From Perkinsus chesapeaki (taxonomy: Eukaryota; Perkinsozoa; Perkinsida; Perkinsidae): a stretch of 29,485 nucleotides of DNA. Location of the stretch: the NCBI GenBank assembly GCA_013115145.1, contig JAAPAO010000188.1:20352-49836 (forward strand), written 5' to 3'. The notes below the pieces were generated by a model. That model worked only from the letters and a program-made list of their open reading frames with translations. It searched no databases and was not told the DNA's origin. How positions within the stretch are numbered: the stretch's first letter is position 1; every line of letters starts with the position of its first letter. Shown here piece by piece: positions 19,912 through 28,834 of the stretch. Both the position numbers and the translations under genes were made by a program.

Positions 19912-22900
19912 ATGGGAAAATATAAAATTCGTTCCAGCCGAAAAGTACTTCTTAAATTTCGGTGCATTTCTCATACCGATTTTTCTTCAAAAAAGGTAGC
20001 GGGCATACTTCGATTTCCCGTGAATTTTTTGCCGAGCTTATTTTTAGTCGCGTCTTGCGAAATGAAGCTGCCGTCGCTGTTGAGGTGCAAACCAGAGATT
20101 GGGTGTCTCAAGTTGAATATGAATCTCTAGATAGTATCATTAATACCGCCTATGCGATGGCGAAGGATGATAGGGATAGTTTTAAAAAGGTACGTATATC
20201 ACGGAGCATTTGCTTCCTCGGCCGGGCGCGAAAGTTTTCTCACGGATTCGGAAGTCTAGGAAATGGACGGCTCGCAGAGCCACCATGGCTGTTGGATGCC
20301 TTGGATGAATTTCCCGAAAAATTTTCGAGAAGTTTCTGGAGATTTTTTTGGTTAATTGTATCATATGATCGAGGGTAGGAAATATCTATCGCCGGGACTT
20401 CCGGAGATATTCAATAGCCTGAAGTGATTTGCCAAAATGACAGTTCTACAGAGTCTGGAGATCGAGCTTCAAGTGTTGTAGAGGTGACCCTTTTCTTTCT
20501 CTTTGGGCTGTCTTGGGAAGTGTAGGAAAATGTTGCGCAAAAATGTCGGTACCGGCGATTGAACCTCTAAGACCTGGACGGTCTTAGTCGAACTGATAAC
20601 TCCTGAAGGACGGGATATGGCTATTTCAGAGGATCGTGCCGTTGATTAATAATCATCATTCGTTGTCGGCTCACCACGCCTTGGTGTTGTTATCGATGAT
20701 GAACGAGAATGGCTGTGTTGATAGAGTAATGGGTGAAAAGATACTCGAGGCTGTGGAGAATAGGTAGGAGCAAGTAAGATACAAAATAGGTTAAGTTCTG
20801 GACATCTCAGGTATTTCTCATCGGAGACGTTCTTTCCTCCGAGAGAGGCGGATCCGCGGCAGGCTGAGTGGATAAGGGGGATGCTAGTGTCGCAAATGCC
20901 AGGTGAGAAGCGAAAGGCCGTGGGTTCAAATCCTGGTGAGGGCATTTCAGGTGAATTTCAATCCTTTCCGGATTTCCTTTCCTTTGTTCGACCTGATCAA
21001 CTAGCTAAGCTCATCATTGCAGACGATCTTCGTCTTAAAGATGACTACAGGGAGCCTCTGAAACATGTAAGAGCTATTCGTTTGCGTAAAGTAAATGATG
21101 ATCTTTCTCGTGCTGAGTCGATGTGGTGGTGAAGTCGCCGGTTCGATTCCCATGTTCGGCATTTTTATCGAGAAACAACGAACGGGATTATTGGAAGGAA
21201 ATTATAAAGTTTTGACTCTGTAAAGAGAAACTAACAGATTGCTCCATGGTCACTTGAAACGGCAACGTTGGGTCACGGTGTGGCTTCATTATGGCAAGTG
21301 TATTGTCAGAGACCGCAGTCAACAGTGCCGTCGAAGGAGAAGGTCACTACACGATGGAAAACAATGGACCCAGTGGATATGGAGGTAAGTAGCTGAGCAG
21401 GTAGAGCAGCCTGCTTCATATGTGGAGGTCGGTGGTTCTATTCCTGGTCATGGTATTTTAGGCTTGGGAGAGGGATAGGTTTTTAAAGGCGCAAATTCCC
21501 TTCAAAAGGATGCGACATGTCGAAGCAGATGCGCAGAAATGGAGGATGCGACCGGGGAACAGGTAGCCAGTTGTTTAGTAATCTTTGGTAATTCCGGAGG
21601 TCAGATTGAGGCCAGCATTGGGAGTGCAACTCACCGAGCTGATCGAGAAGAGCAATAATATCGTCACCTTAGCGCACTTGATGTCGCCTATCTGTTATGT
21701 GAGCGAGTAAAACTGCCGAGTTCCGGGATCGAACTTGGGACCTTTGGGTTGGTAGACACTCTCTCTTCCGAGGGGACTATAAAAGAACTGCAGCGGACGT
21801 GTGCGCTAAAGCTGTTATGAAGATGCAGAAGAAGAAGTTGGAGTCATGCATTGTGGTGATTGCACTGGTAAGTGACTTGGGAAACACTGTAAGTGTTAGA
21901 AATTACAATTATCTAACTTATGAAAGGTCAGAAGGGATTCTCATCTCTCTGGCGCGAAGTGGCATAAATCATCCTTCTGAGGATCTGATTATCATGCCTG
22001 GTAATCTTGCTCAGTCACTCTCACGGTTGTCCTTAACACCGGATCTCCACAAGGTTTGGGATGCCGTACTCTTGCCGTCTATTGGCAAGTTGAAGGTCAA
22101 GGATCTCACGTCACAGGTGACGAGTGTCTTCGCGTCACGTCACACGTATGCCATCCCTGTCAGGCCGTCTTACCCCCGCATCTTCGACTGAGCTCGTCGA
22201 GTTCGGTCGAGTTTGATTTGTCAGTTCTGCTCTTCAGAGCATTGGTTCAGTCTGGGTTCGTACCGAGGACGTCTACGGGCATTGAGGTGAGGTCATCGCC
22301 TCGCCGACGTGATCGATTGCTCTGCAGAAAATCTGCGGGTTGCTAAGTAAAACGTTGAAGTCAAGTGAGGTTGTCCGAGTCGAATCAGTGTCGATGCTGG
22401 TTCGTTTAATGTTGAGGGCGGAGATCAACCATAAAGGTTTGAGGGAGCTGCTTATGGGTAGTTGTCCTCGGTGGGAACCGAAGGAAGCTAATTCGAAGGT
22501 AAGGGTGGTACTTTACACCGATAGTCGCGGGCACATGGGCTTAATGCAGTGCGAGGCGTAAAAAGGGCCGCGTTGTTTCGCGTGCTTGTTAGTTGTTCCG
22601 AATCTCTTACTGGCCTCACTTGGGAGGAAGGTGTGCTCCTTTGCCAATAATAGAAAGTCTGATACCTCGCTGGAAGGCGCTTTCGGAGAGCCTTCCTGAT
22701 AGTTGCCAACGTTTTGGTGAAGTTGATGTTATCTCAGTTGCTTGTTTGTAACTTGTAAGTATCTTGGCAGAGCGATAAAATTGTAATTATAAATTTTGCA
22801 GAAGCTGAGGATCCATGAAATTCAAAGAATGTTCGCTGCCTAAAGTTTAGTGATTTTGTGGCGCGCGACATTTTGGGAGCAGTTGCCTTGGTTGAAGTCA

Positions 22901-23581
22901 GTAAACCGTGGAGGAATGCAGATTCAATTTTTCTTGAGGAGAAGATTTCCCATCTGTATTCATATAATATCTCCTCATTAGTAACAAACTTTAACGGTGA
23001 AAGTTTGTTGCGAGATTGAAAATTTCACTCTCAGAGATCACACTTCCGTGAGACGTGGGTCCACTGTTGTTGGTGGGCACTGCCCAGGCATGTTTATGAT
23101 AGGAAATGGCAGTAGCAACTGGCTCGTTGATATTCTTGAGAGTTCATTTCGATAAGAAACCTTTAACGAAGAAGGAGCTTGAAACAGTGTTGGCCTTGTG
23201 GAACAGTTGTAAGACGGCTGTGGACGACTTGGCTCAGGTGAGGTCGTTGGTTCGATCCCGGGGAGGGGTATTTTAATTGTATTTATTCAGGGTGAAAGGC
23301 TTTTATTGTTGAACGCTATTCATGCTACGGGTCACCCAGATATACTAGAAGGCGACGAAGACTACGAAACTGCACTGAGAAGGCATCTTCTTCCGAAGTA
23401 CTCATACCGCTCTCTCGATTTCTTCTTGAACTTTGTCGGTATACCGCACTCGGCACTTTTGGTTAGGCAAACAGCAGCCGTTATTCTTCCTTTTCAGCCC
23501 GGACTTCTCGTTGGAAAATCTTGGACAAGTCGGTACATGGCAGGAAGGAGGCGGCTTAGAGCATTGAGCAACTGTGCATGA
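19912..23581 (+). CDS. about 17-exon helical protein of unknown function with tRNA-like introns
   Basis: Phase-consistent exons are 19912-19995, 20037-20189, 20418-20483, 20630-20763, 20811-20902, 20951-21066, 21238-21384, 21462-21562, 21605-21706, 21786-22116, 22212-22286, 22328-22457 (or to 22498), 22550-22630, an unresolved piece near 22654-22740, 22828 (or 22846)-22996, 23113-23237 and 23291-23581. The product, at least 720 residues, is mostly amphipathic helix (for example HHALVLLSMMNENGCVD, FDLSVLLFRALVQSGF), suggesting a helical-repeat scaffold. The N-terminus (MGKYKIRSSRKVLLKFRC) is basic with no acid and could be an organelle-targeting sequence. The ATG directly follows TTCTGGCTCAA, similar to a spliced-leader end. 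About six introns carry tRNA-like sequence (listed separately). Exons 12-15 are uncertain, with a possible frameshift near 22631. No family is recognised; helical RNA-binding proteins of alveolate organelles are one possibility. Confidence 0.6.
20540..20585 (-). repeat. tRNA-like 3' half inside intron 3
   Basis: On the minus strand this reads AGGTTCAATCGCCGG (B-box-like) followed by TACCGACA and TTTTT, as at the 3' end of a tRNA gene with its Pol III terminator. An 8-bp hairpin (CTAAGACC...GGTCTTAG) lies just 5' of it. It is within intron 20484-20629. No correctly placed D arm is visible. Confidence 0.5.
20861..20947 (+). repeat. tRNA-Leu/Ser-like sequence across exon 5 and intron 5
   Basis: GGCTGAGTGGATAAGG (A box and D loop typical of type II tRNAs) starts at 20862 and a B box GGTTCAAATCC is at 20923-20933, 62 nt apart as expected for a long variable arm. 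It is followed by TGAGGGCATTT. No anticodon or acceptor stem forms. The donor AG|GTGAGA at 20902/20903 falls inside the unit, so its 5' half is translated and its 3' half is the 48-nt intron. Confidence 0.55.
21110..21166 (+). repeat. tRNA-like fragment inside intron 6
   Basis: A D-arm-like GTGCTGAGTCG is followed, with about 14 nt missing relative to a standard tRNA, by AGTCGCCGGTTCGATTCCC (B box at 21140-21150) and GTTCGGCATTTTT, an acceptor-like end plus a T run. It lies in the intron between exons ending at 21066 and starting at 21238. Confidence 0.5.
21383..21461 (+). repeat. whole tRNA-like unit forming intron 7
   Basis: Intron 21385-21461 (77 nt) is one tRNA-sized unit. The A box TAGCTGAGCAGG begins at 21390 (tRNA position 8) and the B box GGTTCTATTCC at 21434 (position 52), exactly 44 apart. 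In tRNA numbering the invariant A14, G18, G19, A21, T33, T54, T55, C56, A58, C61 and A73 are all present, followed by TTTTAG, which supplies the 3' splice site. Acceptor, anticodon and T stems do not pair, so it is not a working tRNA. Flanking exons join in phase. Confidence 0.7.
21707..21786 (-). repeat. whole tRNA-like unit, inverted, forming intron 9
   Basis: Intron 21707-21785 (79 nt) is a tRNA-sized unit on the minus strand. The A box (TAGTCCCCTCGG, degenerate) has position 8 at 21779 and the B box AGTTCGATCCC has position 52 at 21735, again exactly 44 apart. G18, G19, A21, T33, A37, G53, T54, T55, C56, A58, C61 and A73 are in register; anticodon positions read ACC. Then comes GTTTTAC, whose complement gives the donor GTAAAAC. 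Stems are largely unpaired. Confidence 0.68.
23230..23274 (+). repeat. tRNA-like unit with deleted anticodon arm at intron 16
   Basis: TGGCTCAG (D-arm/A-box-like) at the end of the exon is followed by GTGAGGTCGTTGG, the B box GGTTCGATCCC (23249-23259) and GGGGAGGGGTATTTT. The spacing is 25 nt shorter than in a tRNA, as if the anticodon arm were lost. The donor CAG|GTGAGG lies in the D-loop position. The 53-nt intron (23238-23290) separates two strongly coding exons. Confidence 0.5.
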
Positions 23582-23605
23582 TTTCAGCGATGTGTTTCTG
23601 AATAA

Positions 23606-24644
23606 TGCTTCCTGAAGCTTTGAGTTTTCAAGTCGAGAACCGCCCGGATTGAGACTTGAACAAGCGAAGTATTACGGGCCGAACACCTACCAAGTAGCCT
23701 AGCCGAAAGGCAACGGACACTTCTATTCGACGAACTATACAGTGGCAACCGCAGTACGGGTATCGAACACACTCCTCAGTTGCACGCATTGCCTGAATAG
23801 ACTAATTCAGCCCTGTTCAGCGCTGCACAGTGAACTCACAGCGCGGCAGAGAGGCTTTATCGAGGTTGAAGATTCCTAGTGAAATAATCCCCAAAACCTC
23901 TGGGTTTAGAAGCATATGGGCCCAAGTAGTGGTAGTCATATCGCTGGATGGTGAGCTCAACATATCGTACTATTTTGCAGGGCTACTGCCATGCTCGTGA
24001 ACATGCGCCTGTCGGAACTCTGGTGAAGCACAGTCGGATGCGAACAATTATTATAAGACTGTTTGTTTCGACAGTTGAAAGTAACAGCTTTCACCTCGTT
24101 AATAAATTCATCTTTTACTTGCCAGACGGCGGCAAACGAGGCACGTACTTTGATAAGGGATATACTTACGTCAATTATCAAGATTGATTCTGGCCTAATA
24201 TCGACCTTATTCGACGGCACAGCAACGAGAACCAATCTCGAAGGCTCTCCTCCCACTAGCGACAACATAACTGCTCTGTACTTGTCTCTCGATGTCCTGA
24301 AACAGGACAATAACAATCATCCATAGATAGCTTGCCTGCACACTTAGTAAGTGGTGTTTGGCGAGATAGTGTTTAGCACGTACCTTGGTTCAAGGTCCTT
24401 GAACACACCGACGTGGTATAAAATACTCAACTTCGGTACGCAACCTGCGTCACGCCAAATCTGCATCAGAGCTGAGTCACATTCAGGCACCACAAACGAA
24501 TACGATAAAGCCCGTTCCATCATACCAATGCGTGGCATGCCGGGCATTATCCTCAGAGACATGCTGACGCCCTTCATCAGCCATCAATGCGGCGGACGAT
24601 CAAATAAGGGACAAATCGTTGGTCACAGCACTGTGACGTATTAG
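23606..24644 (+). CDS. unresolved coding region, probably a multi-exon gene
   Basis: Three plus-strand stretches look like protein. One is 23666-23800 (contains LAERQRTLLFDELYSGNRS, stop TAG). The second is about 24100-24326 (contains ANEARTLIRDILTSIIK and DNITALYLSLDVLKQDNNN). The third is about 24351-24644 (contains WYKILNFGTQPASRQICIR, stop TAG). They lie in different frames and I could not find a unique set of splice sites joining them. They may be further exons of the 19912 gene or a separate gene. A minus-strand frame is open at 23957-24316 but reads less convincingly. No family is recognised. Confidence 0.35.
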
Positions 24645-24792
24645 TTAAGATGCGGCTTGATTAGTAGCGTTGAGTGTACGCGAGCGATTCCAGAGTAGCA
24701 CTCGGGCCTACCGCTGTACCGACTACCATGGTATTTAGAACATACTGCTTCAGAGTATTCGTGAACCCTGTTTGATTATTCTGCATTTTACA

Positions 24793-25554
24793 ATGATCCA
24801 CGCCTTGTTCATGTGGTCTATCTGCTGGTGGATTTGCAACTGTGCCCACCGCAACCACCAGATACGAGATGGGACATATTTCAACCAAGAAGCAGGGATT
24901 TGGGTGTATTTCAACCATGGGAAAGTATCAGCTCTCCTTAATGGAGGGATGAGCATATTCAAGATGGACTACACTACTTACAAACTCGACGAGAAGACTG
25001 GTTTCATCACCATTGATTCCCCAGCTCTTCGTGAGGATGCCTACAAGTCATTTCCTTTTGTTAAGCCACTTTGGAACTTAACTTACGTCAAGGCCAAAGA
25101 TGAAGTGCTACTCAATTACCCAAAAGCTAAGGAACCTATTCACCTTACGAAGGATGGCAGCCAATATGTAAAGCATCATCGTCCCGGTAACTTAACTTAC
25201 AAGACTTTCTGTGCATCTACTGATCAAAAAAGGCAGGATGTGGATGCTACTATCATGTTCGCGCATCCTACTGCGCCACTCGGTGTATTGACGCTAACAA
25301 AAGGTATGTGGATGAGCATGCACGGTGACTATCAGCTACGTGATGGTCCCTCTGAAGAGCTCAAGCGTATTTGGACTGAGACAATGGACAATTATACTAC
25401 TCTCGATGATACCCCTTTCATGGAATTTTCGACAATAATGTATTATAATACTAAATTGGATGTTATCAACATGAGCAGCAAATCATCTAACGACTTTTGG
25501 ATTTTCGAACCTAAAGACATGTCTACCTGTACTCCGTGGGGGGTTGCCCAGTAG
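24793..25554 (+). CDS. secreted protein, NLTY family, intact copy
   Basis: The 253-residue intronless frame starts at ATG 24793 with MIHALFMWSICWWICNCAH, a signal-peptide-like start. The open frame extends 7 codons upstream without an ATG. Two NLTY motifs (N-glycosylation sequons) occur, the first in NLTYVKAKDEVLLNYPK, which aligns with the minus-strand gene at 15234. Cys are few. The C-terminus is FWIFEPKDMSTCTPWGVAQ, with no GPI signal or membrane segment seen. Function is unknown; export is inferred from the N-terminus. The 3' two thirds (25023 onward) are almost identical in DNA to the broken copy 1.6 kb downstream, whereas the first 75 residues differ strongly. Confidence 0.72.
   Translation: MIHALFMWSICWWICNCAHRNHQIRDGTYFNQEAGIWVYFNHGKVSALLNGGMSIFKMDYTTYKLDEKTGFITIDSPALREDAYKSFPFVKPLWNLTYVKAKDEVLLNYPKAKEPIHLTKDGSQYVKHHRPGNLTYKTFCASTDQKRQDVDATIMFAHPTAPLGVLTLTKGMWMSMHGDYQLRDGPSEELKRIWTETMDNYTTLDDTPFMEFSTIMYYNTKLDVINMSSKSSNDFWIFEPKDMSTCTPWGVAQ
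25023..25515 (+). repeat. near-identical tract shared with 26667-27160 (donor or acceptor of conversion)
   Basis: This coding stretch matches 26667-27160. The first ~310 nt, AGCTCTTCGTGAGG to GGTGACTAT, differ at one base (the stop mutation). After that there are about eight substitutions and a 4-nt deletion in the other copy. Sequences on both sides are much more diverged. Confidence 0.85.
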
Positions 25555-26437
25555 AACAGGCTTTAGAATAGTCGACTCCTGTGAATGTCACGAGTGTATG
25601 GCAATTGTAAGTCGACTAAACAAGTCAAGTCCTTAAATTATTGTCAGATCAACAACATAATATCACTTCTTTGTATCCCTATTAAACTTCTTCTATGACA
25701 AGGATTGGAATTTGAGTTCAAAGGCGAATAATCAAGTATAAATCGAATACGAATACTCTCTCCGACATACCATAAAAATACATGATCTTTCTTGGAGGTA
25801 TATCACTCCGGCATTGTGCAGGGCACATTGCTCGACAACAATGACTGAAAACGGGAATTTCGGTTTGAGTTATCGGAAGCAGGCTTTATATTTTTAGAGT
25901 CCCATTGAAAATAATATCTAACAATTAAAGACTATGTAACGGTTAGATAATCTCTACTAGCCTAGACAGAGGCTAGTTACTAACCTAGTACTGTACTTAT
26001 AGTGTAGTAGCAGCTGTTCATGCACCTACATGACAACGTGAGATACAATTGTTGCCGCGAAATCCGTTACGGCATGTTTCTATCAGATCTGTCACATAGA
26101 ACCGGTGCCACATTGTCAAGCAATTCTGAATGAACATTGAGCAAATATCTATCACTGATCCAACGATCGGTTACGGAGCTTACAAGAGAAGCTGGTTGCC
26201 AAAAGCACTGTTTGGCAGCCTTAGTATCATATATTTGCCACGGACTTGGAGTCGGGAGTCGTAGTGTTATCAGCTCTTTCTTCTATACATGCACTACCCG
26301 GGTTCCTCTCTGGAGTCCAGAGAAGGACGTGGGTAGTGCACGAGAACTGCCCAGTCAAAGCGTCCGCTGCGCTCAAGTATTTTGAATGTACTTTTTCAGA
26401 GCATTTATCAATCTGTTTAAATATAAAGGGTTCCACA
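25555..26437. other. intergenic region between the two secreted-protein copies
   Basis: No gene is supported. The first ~270 bp are the 3' flank of the intact copy; 25705-25800 aligns loosely with 27195-27290 behind the broken copy (TTTGAGTTC...CGACATAC...ACATGATC.TTCTT). A 7-bp inverted repeat CTAGCCT/AGGCTAG lies at 25957-25976. A long hairpin at 26290-26340 is listed separately. Confidence 0.5.
26290..26340. repeat. 51-nt near-perfect hairpin
   Basis: TGCACTACCC (26290-26299) is the exact reverse complement of GGGTAGTGCA (26331-26340). Inside, TTCCTCTCTGG and CCAGAGAAGGA also pair with one mismatch around a 3-nt loop. It lies about 100 nt upstream of the broken copy's ATG. Confidence 0.85.
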
Positions 26438-27192
26438 ATGATCCGCGCTTTGCTCATGTGGTCTATTTGCTGGTGCATTGGCTACAGTGGCCACCACAAG
26501 CCCCCGATAAGCGATAGAGTGTACTGTAACAGAAAGTATGGGGCTGAGGTGCATTTCGCTAAAGGGATAGTGTCGCCCTCTCTTGACGGAGAGAAGATCA
26601 CCTTCGGCCAATACCAAACCGATTACAAATGCGACAAGAAGACTGGTTTCATCATCATTAATTCCCGAGCTCTTCGTGAGGATGCCTACAAGTAATTTCC
26701 TTTTGTTAAGCCACTTTGGAACTTAACTTACGTCAAGGCCAAAGATGAAGTGCTACTCAATTACCCAAAAGCTAAGGAACCTATTCACCTTACGAAGGAT
26801 GGCAGCCAATATGTAAAGCATCATCGTCCCGGTAACTTAACTTACAAGACTTTCTGTGCATCTACTGATCAAAAAAGGCAGGATGTGGATGCTACTATCA
26901 TGTTCGCGCATCCTACTGCGCCACTCGGTGTATTGACGCTAACAAAAGGTATGTGGATGAGCATGCACGGTGACTATGTGCTACGTGATGGTCCCTCTGA
27001 AGAGCTCGTATTTGGACTGAGGCAATGGATAATTATACTACTCTCGATGATACCCCTTTCATGGAATTTTCAACAATAATGTATTATAATACTAAATTGG
27101 ATGTTATCAACATGAGCAGCAAATCATGTAAGGACTTTTGGATCTTCGAACCTAAAGATTATCAAACATTTTTCTCCCATCGCGTTAATTAG
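26438..27192 (+). pseudogene. secreted protein, NLTY family, broken tandem copy
   Basis: Homologous to the gene at 24793. It keeps an ATG and a signal-peptide-like start (MIRALLMWSICWCIGYSGHH). Residues 20-75 differ widely from the intact copy, and from about 26665 the DNA becomes nearly identical. Two breaks are visible: a nonsense codon TAA at 26693-26695 where the intact copy has TCA, and loss of 4 nt (AAGC) after 27007, which shifts the frame. The ancestral frame would have stopped at TAG 27190-27192, with a different C-terminus from the intact copy. A truncated 85-residue secreted peptide could still be made from the 5' part. Confidence 0.8.
26667..27160 (+). repeat. conversion-like tract matching 25023-25515
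   Basis: Almost identical to the corresponding part of the intact copy (see that entry). Both the upstream coding part and the 3' flank of this copy are far more diverged, so the tract has clear edges. Confidence 0.85.
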
Positions 27193-27291
27193 TGTTTGAG
27201 TTCGGAGGAGGGATGTCAATAAGAATACAAACAACGAACACTATTTTCGACATACGGCAGAAGACACATGATCGTTCTTCGGAGGTGAGCA

Positions 27292-27744
27292 TTTCCCTGT
27301 GTAGGTATAATACCTGATAGCCATGATGTGAAGCCGCAACCCATAGGTGTTCTTACGCGTAACAATGCAACCGCCCATACCCGCTTGTCGAGGATCTTTA
27401 GAGCTTATGATAAGACTGAGGATCGATTACTACTCAAACATCCGAATGGCAAGGAAGCAATTCTTTCCAAACCAAGTCAATGTGGTTACCCGAGTCACGG
27501 AGGGTCTCGTTGTATAGTCAAACAGGGCAGTCCCTTCGTTGAATCATCCCGTGCTTCACCGGAACAAATATCCAAGTTTACAGATATGCATTTGAGATGG
27601 ATTGGGAAAGGTTTCTTCGACCCTTTAATCGGCAGAAGTCTATTCTGGAACTGCGCGGGGAATACGAGCTACGCAACGCTTCCTTATTCGAGCCTATCGC
27701 TCACAGCTGTCAACGCTTTTCTCCGTTGTTATCATGTTGTATAG
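27292..27744 (+). pseudogene. possible third, decayed NLTY-family fragment
   Basis: A frame open from about 27292 to TAG at 27742 (no good ATG; a GTG at 27328) contains YDKTEDRLLLKHPNGKEAI, which resembles the NLTY-family block (K-x-K-x-E-V-LL-x-YPKAKEPI). Nearby PIGVLTRNN recalls APLGVLTLT. No signal peptide is present, and a possible acceptor (GTGTAG) precedes it. It may be an exon of another family member or a remnant. The similarity is short and could be chance. Confidence 0.3.
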
Positions 27745-28834
27745 TTCAAGGCTCAATTCGTTAACGACTAATTATTCCAACACCAGGGAGCATTATATCC
27801 TTCAAAATCTGATCGACAAGGCGAGATAGCGTCGCGTTGTCTGAGAATATAGTACAGGCAGTTTGATCCCAGCTACACTGTTAGCCGAACCATCCAGTGA
27901 GCAGAGTAGAACCAGCTTTTGTACTTGTGCGAGTCGAATGCCGGAACGGCTTAGTCTGACAACCAACTCTATGCACTTGTACTGGAGGGGTTTGATCGAA
28001 TTATCTGTTTATCACTCTATTGTTCCCCAAATAAGAACGTAACAGGTGTCTGGCACTGTCATGCAAATGTGCTTTTGCACACCCCTTTCGAACTTCGTGC
28101 AAGATGATGGGCTTTTGCTCTCTGAATGACTCAATGCACTCTTGAGCCTTCTAGGGGCGGGATTTACTTGCCCATGCCTGCCAGTGAGAGCCATAATTAA
28201 ACGAAATATGCCAAATGTGCCAGACTGAACATCTGATGTGTTCATCGGGATGGATCCACTTATTTTCACATGAGAGTTTTGCTGATACTCGACCTATAGT
28301 CAGCTACGATATGGACATTAGTGTCCTCGACAACAGTCCTCGCAACTGTTCTTGGACTCCAGGCCCTGGAGTTCAGGGCAACACAAGCCCCAAAGAGAAA
28401 GAACCACCTTTTGATAAGTAAAGATTAGGGGATCAAACTTTTGTGATGAAAGCGTATCACATATCGCCGTTGCTGGCAGCTTCTTATATTAACTATCATC
28501 ATGGAGTTTTCTACTCTGTCATAATGATGACCCTTTGCGTTGTGAGGAACATTTCCCTTAACGCTGTTATGCTGCAAACGCAATTTTTTACAGCCGATGT
28601 GGAAATGAGAACACTTACACGCTTTTCCTCAGGTGTTAGCCTATGACTAACGCCTGACAACTTTATCCATAACGTTCAATCGCTCTAACTCAAGGCTATA
28701 TAAAGTCTCACACTGACATGCATGATTAGAATAATGAATGCTGAATCGGTAACCGACACATGAGTTGTTGATTATCCCAGTTTTAGGGGGCTTAAGAAAG
28801 AATACAAAACGAATGACGGAAAACAAATTAGTGT
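27745..28834. other. intergenic region, nothing recognised
   Basis: Short open frames exist, for example 28215-28421 (ending NTSPKEKEPPFDK) and 28443-28646, but none has splice, start or family support. No RNA gene or repeat was recognised. Confidence 0.5.

Noticed and set aside
20646-20945. 99-codon minus-strand frame
   Set aside because: It runs antisense through coding exons and the tRNA-like unit, giving the typical GFEP-type artefact of tRNA antisense translation.
20861-20947. functional tRNA-Leu or tRNA-Ser gene
   Set aside because: A and B boxes are good, but no acceptor or anticodon stem forms and the 5' half is inside a coding exon; kept only as a tRNA-like relic.
22246-22256. B-box-like GGGTTCGTACC at about 22.25 kb
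   Set aside because: It is inside a well-supported coding exon (reads SGFVPRT) with no other tRNA features.
23957-24316. 119-codon minus-strand frame
   Set aside because: Open but less protein-like than the plus-strand readings in the same interval; not strong enough to call.
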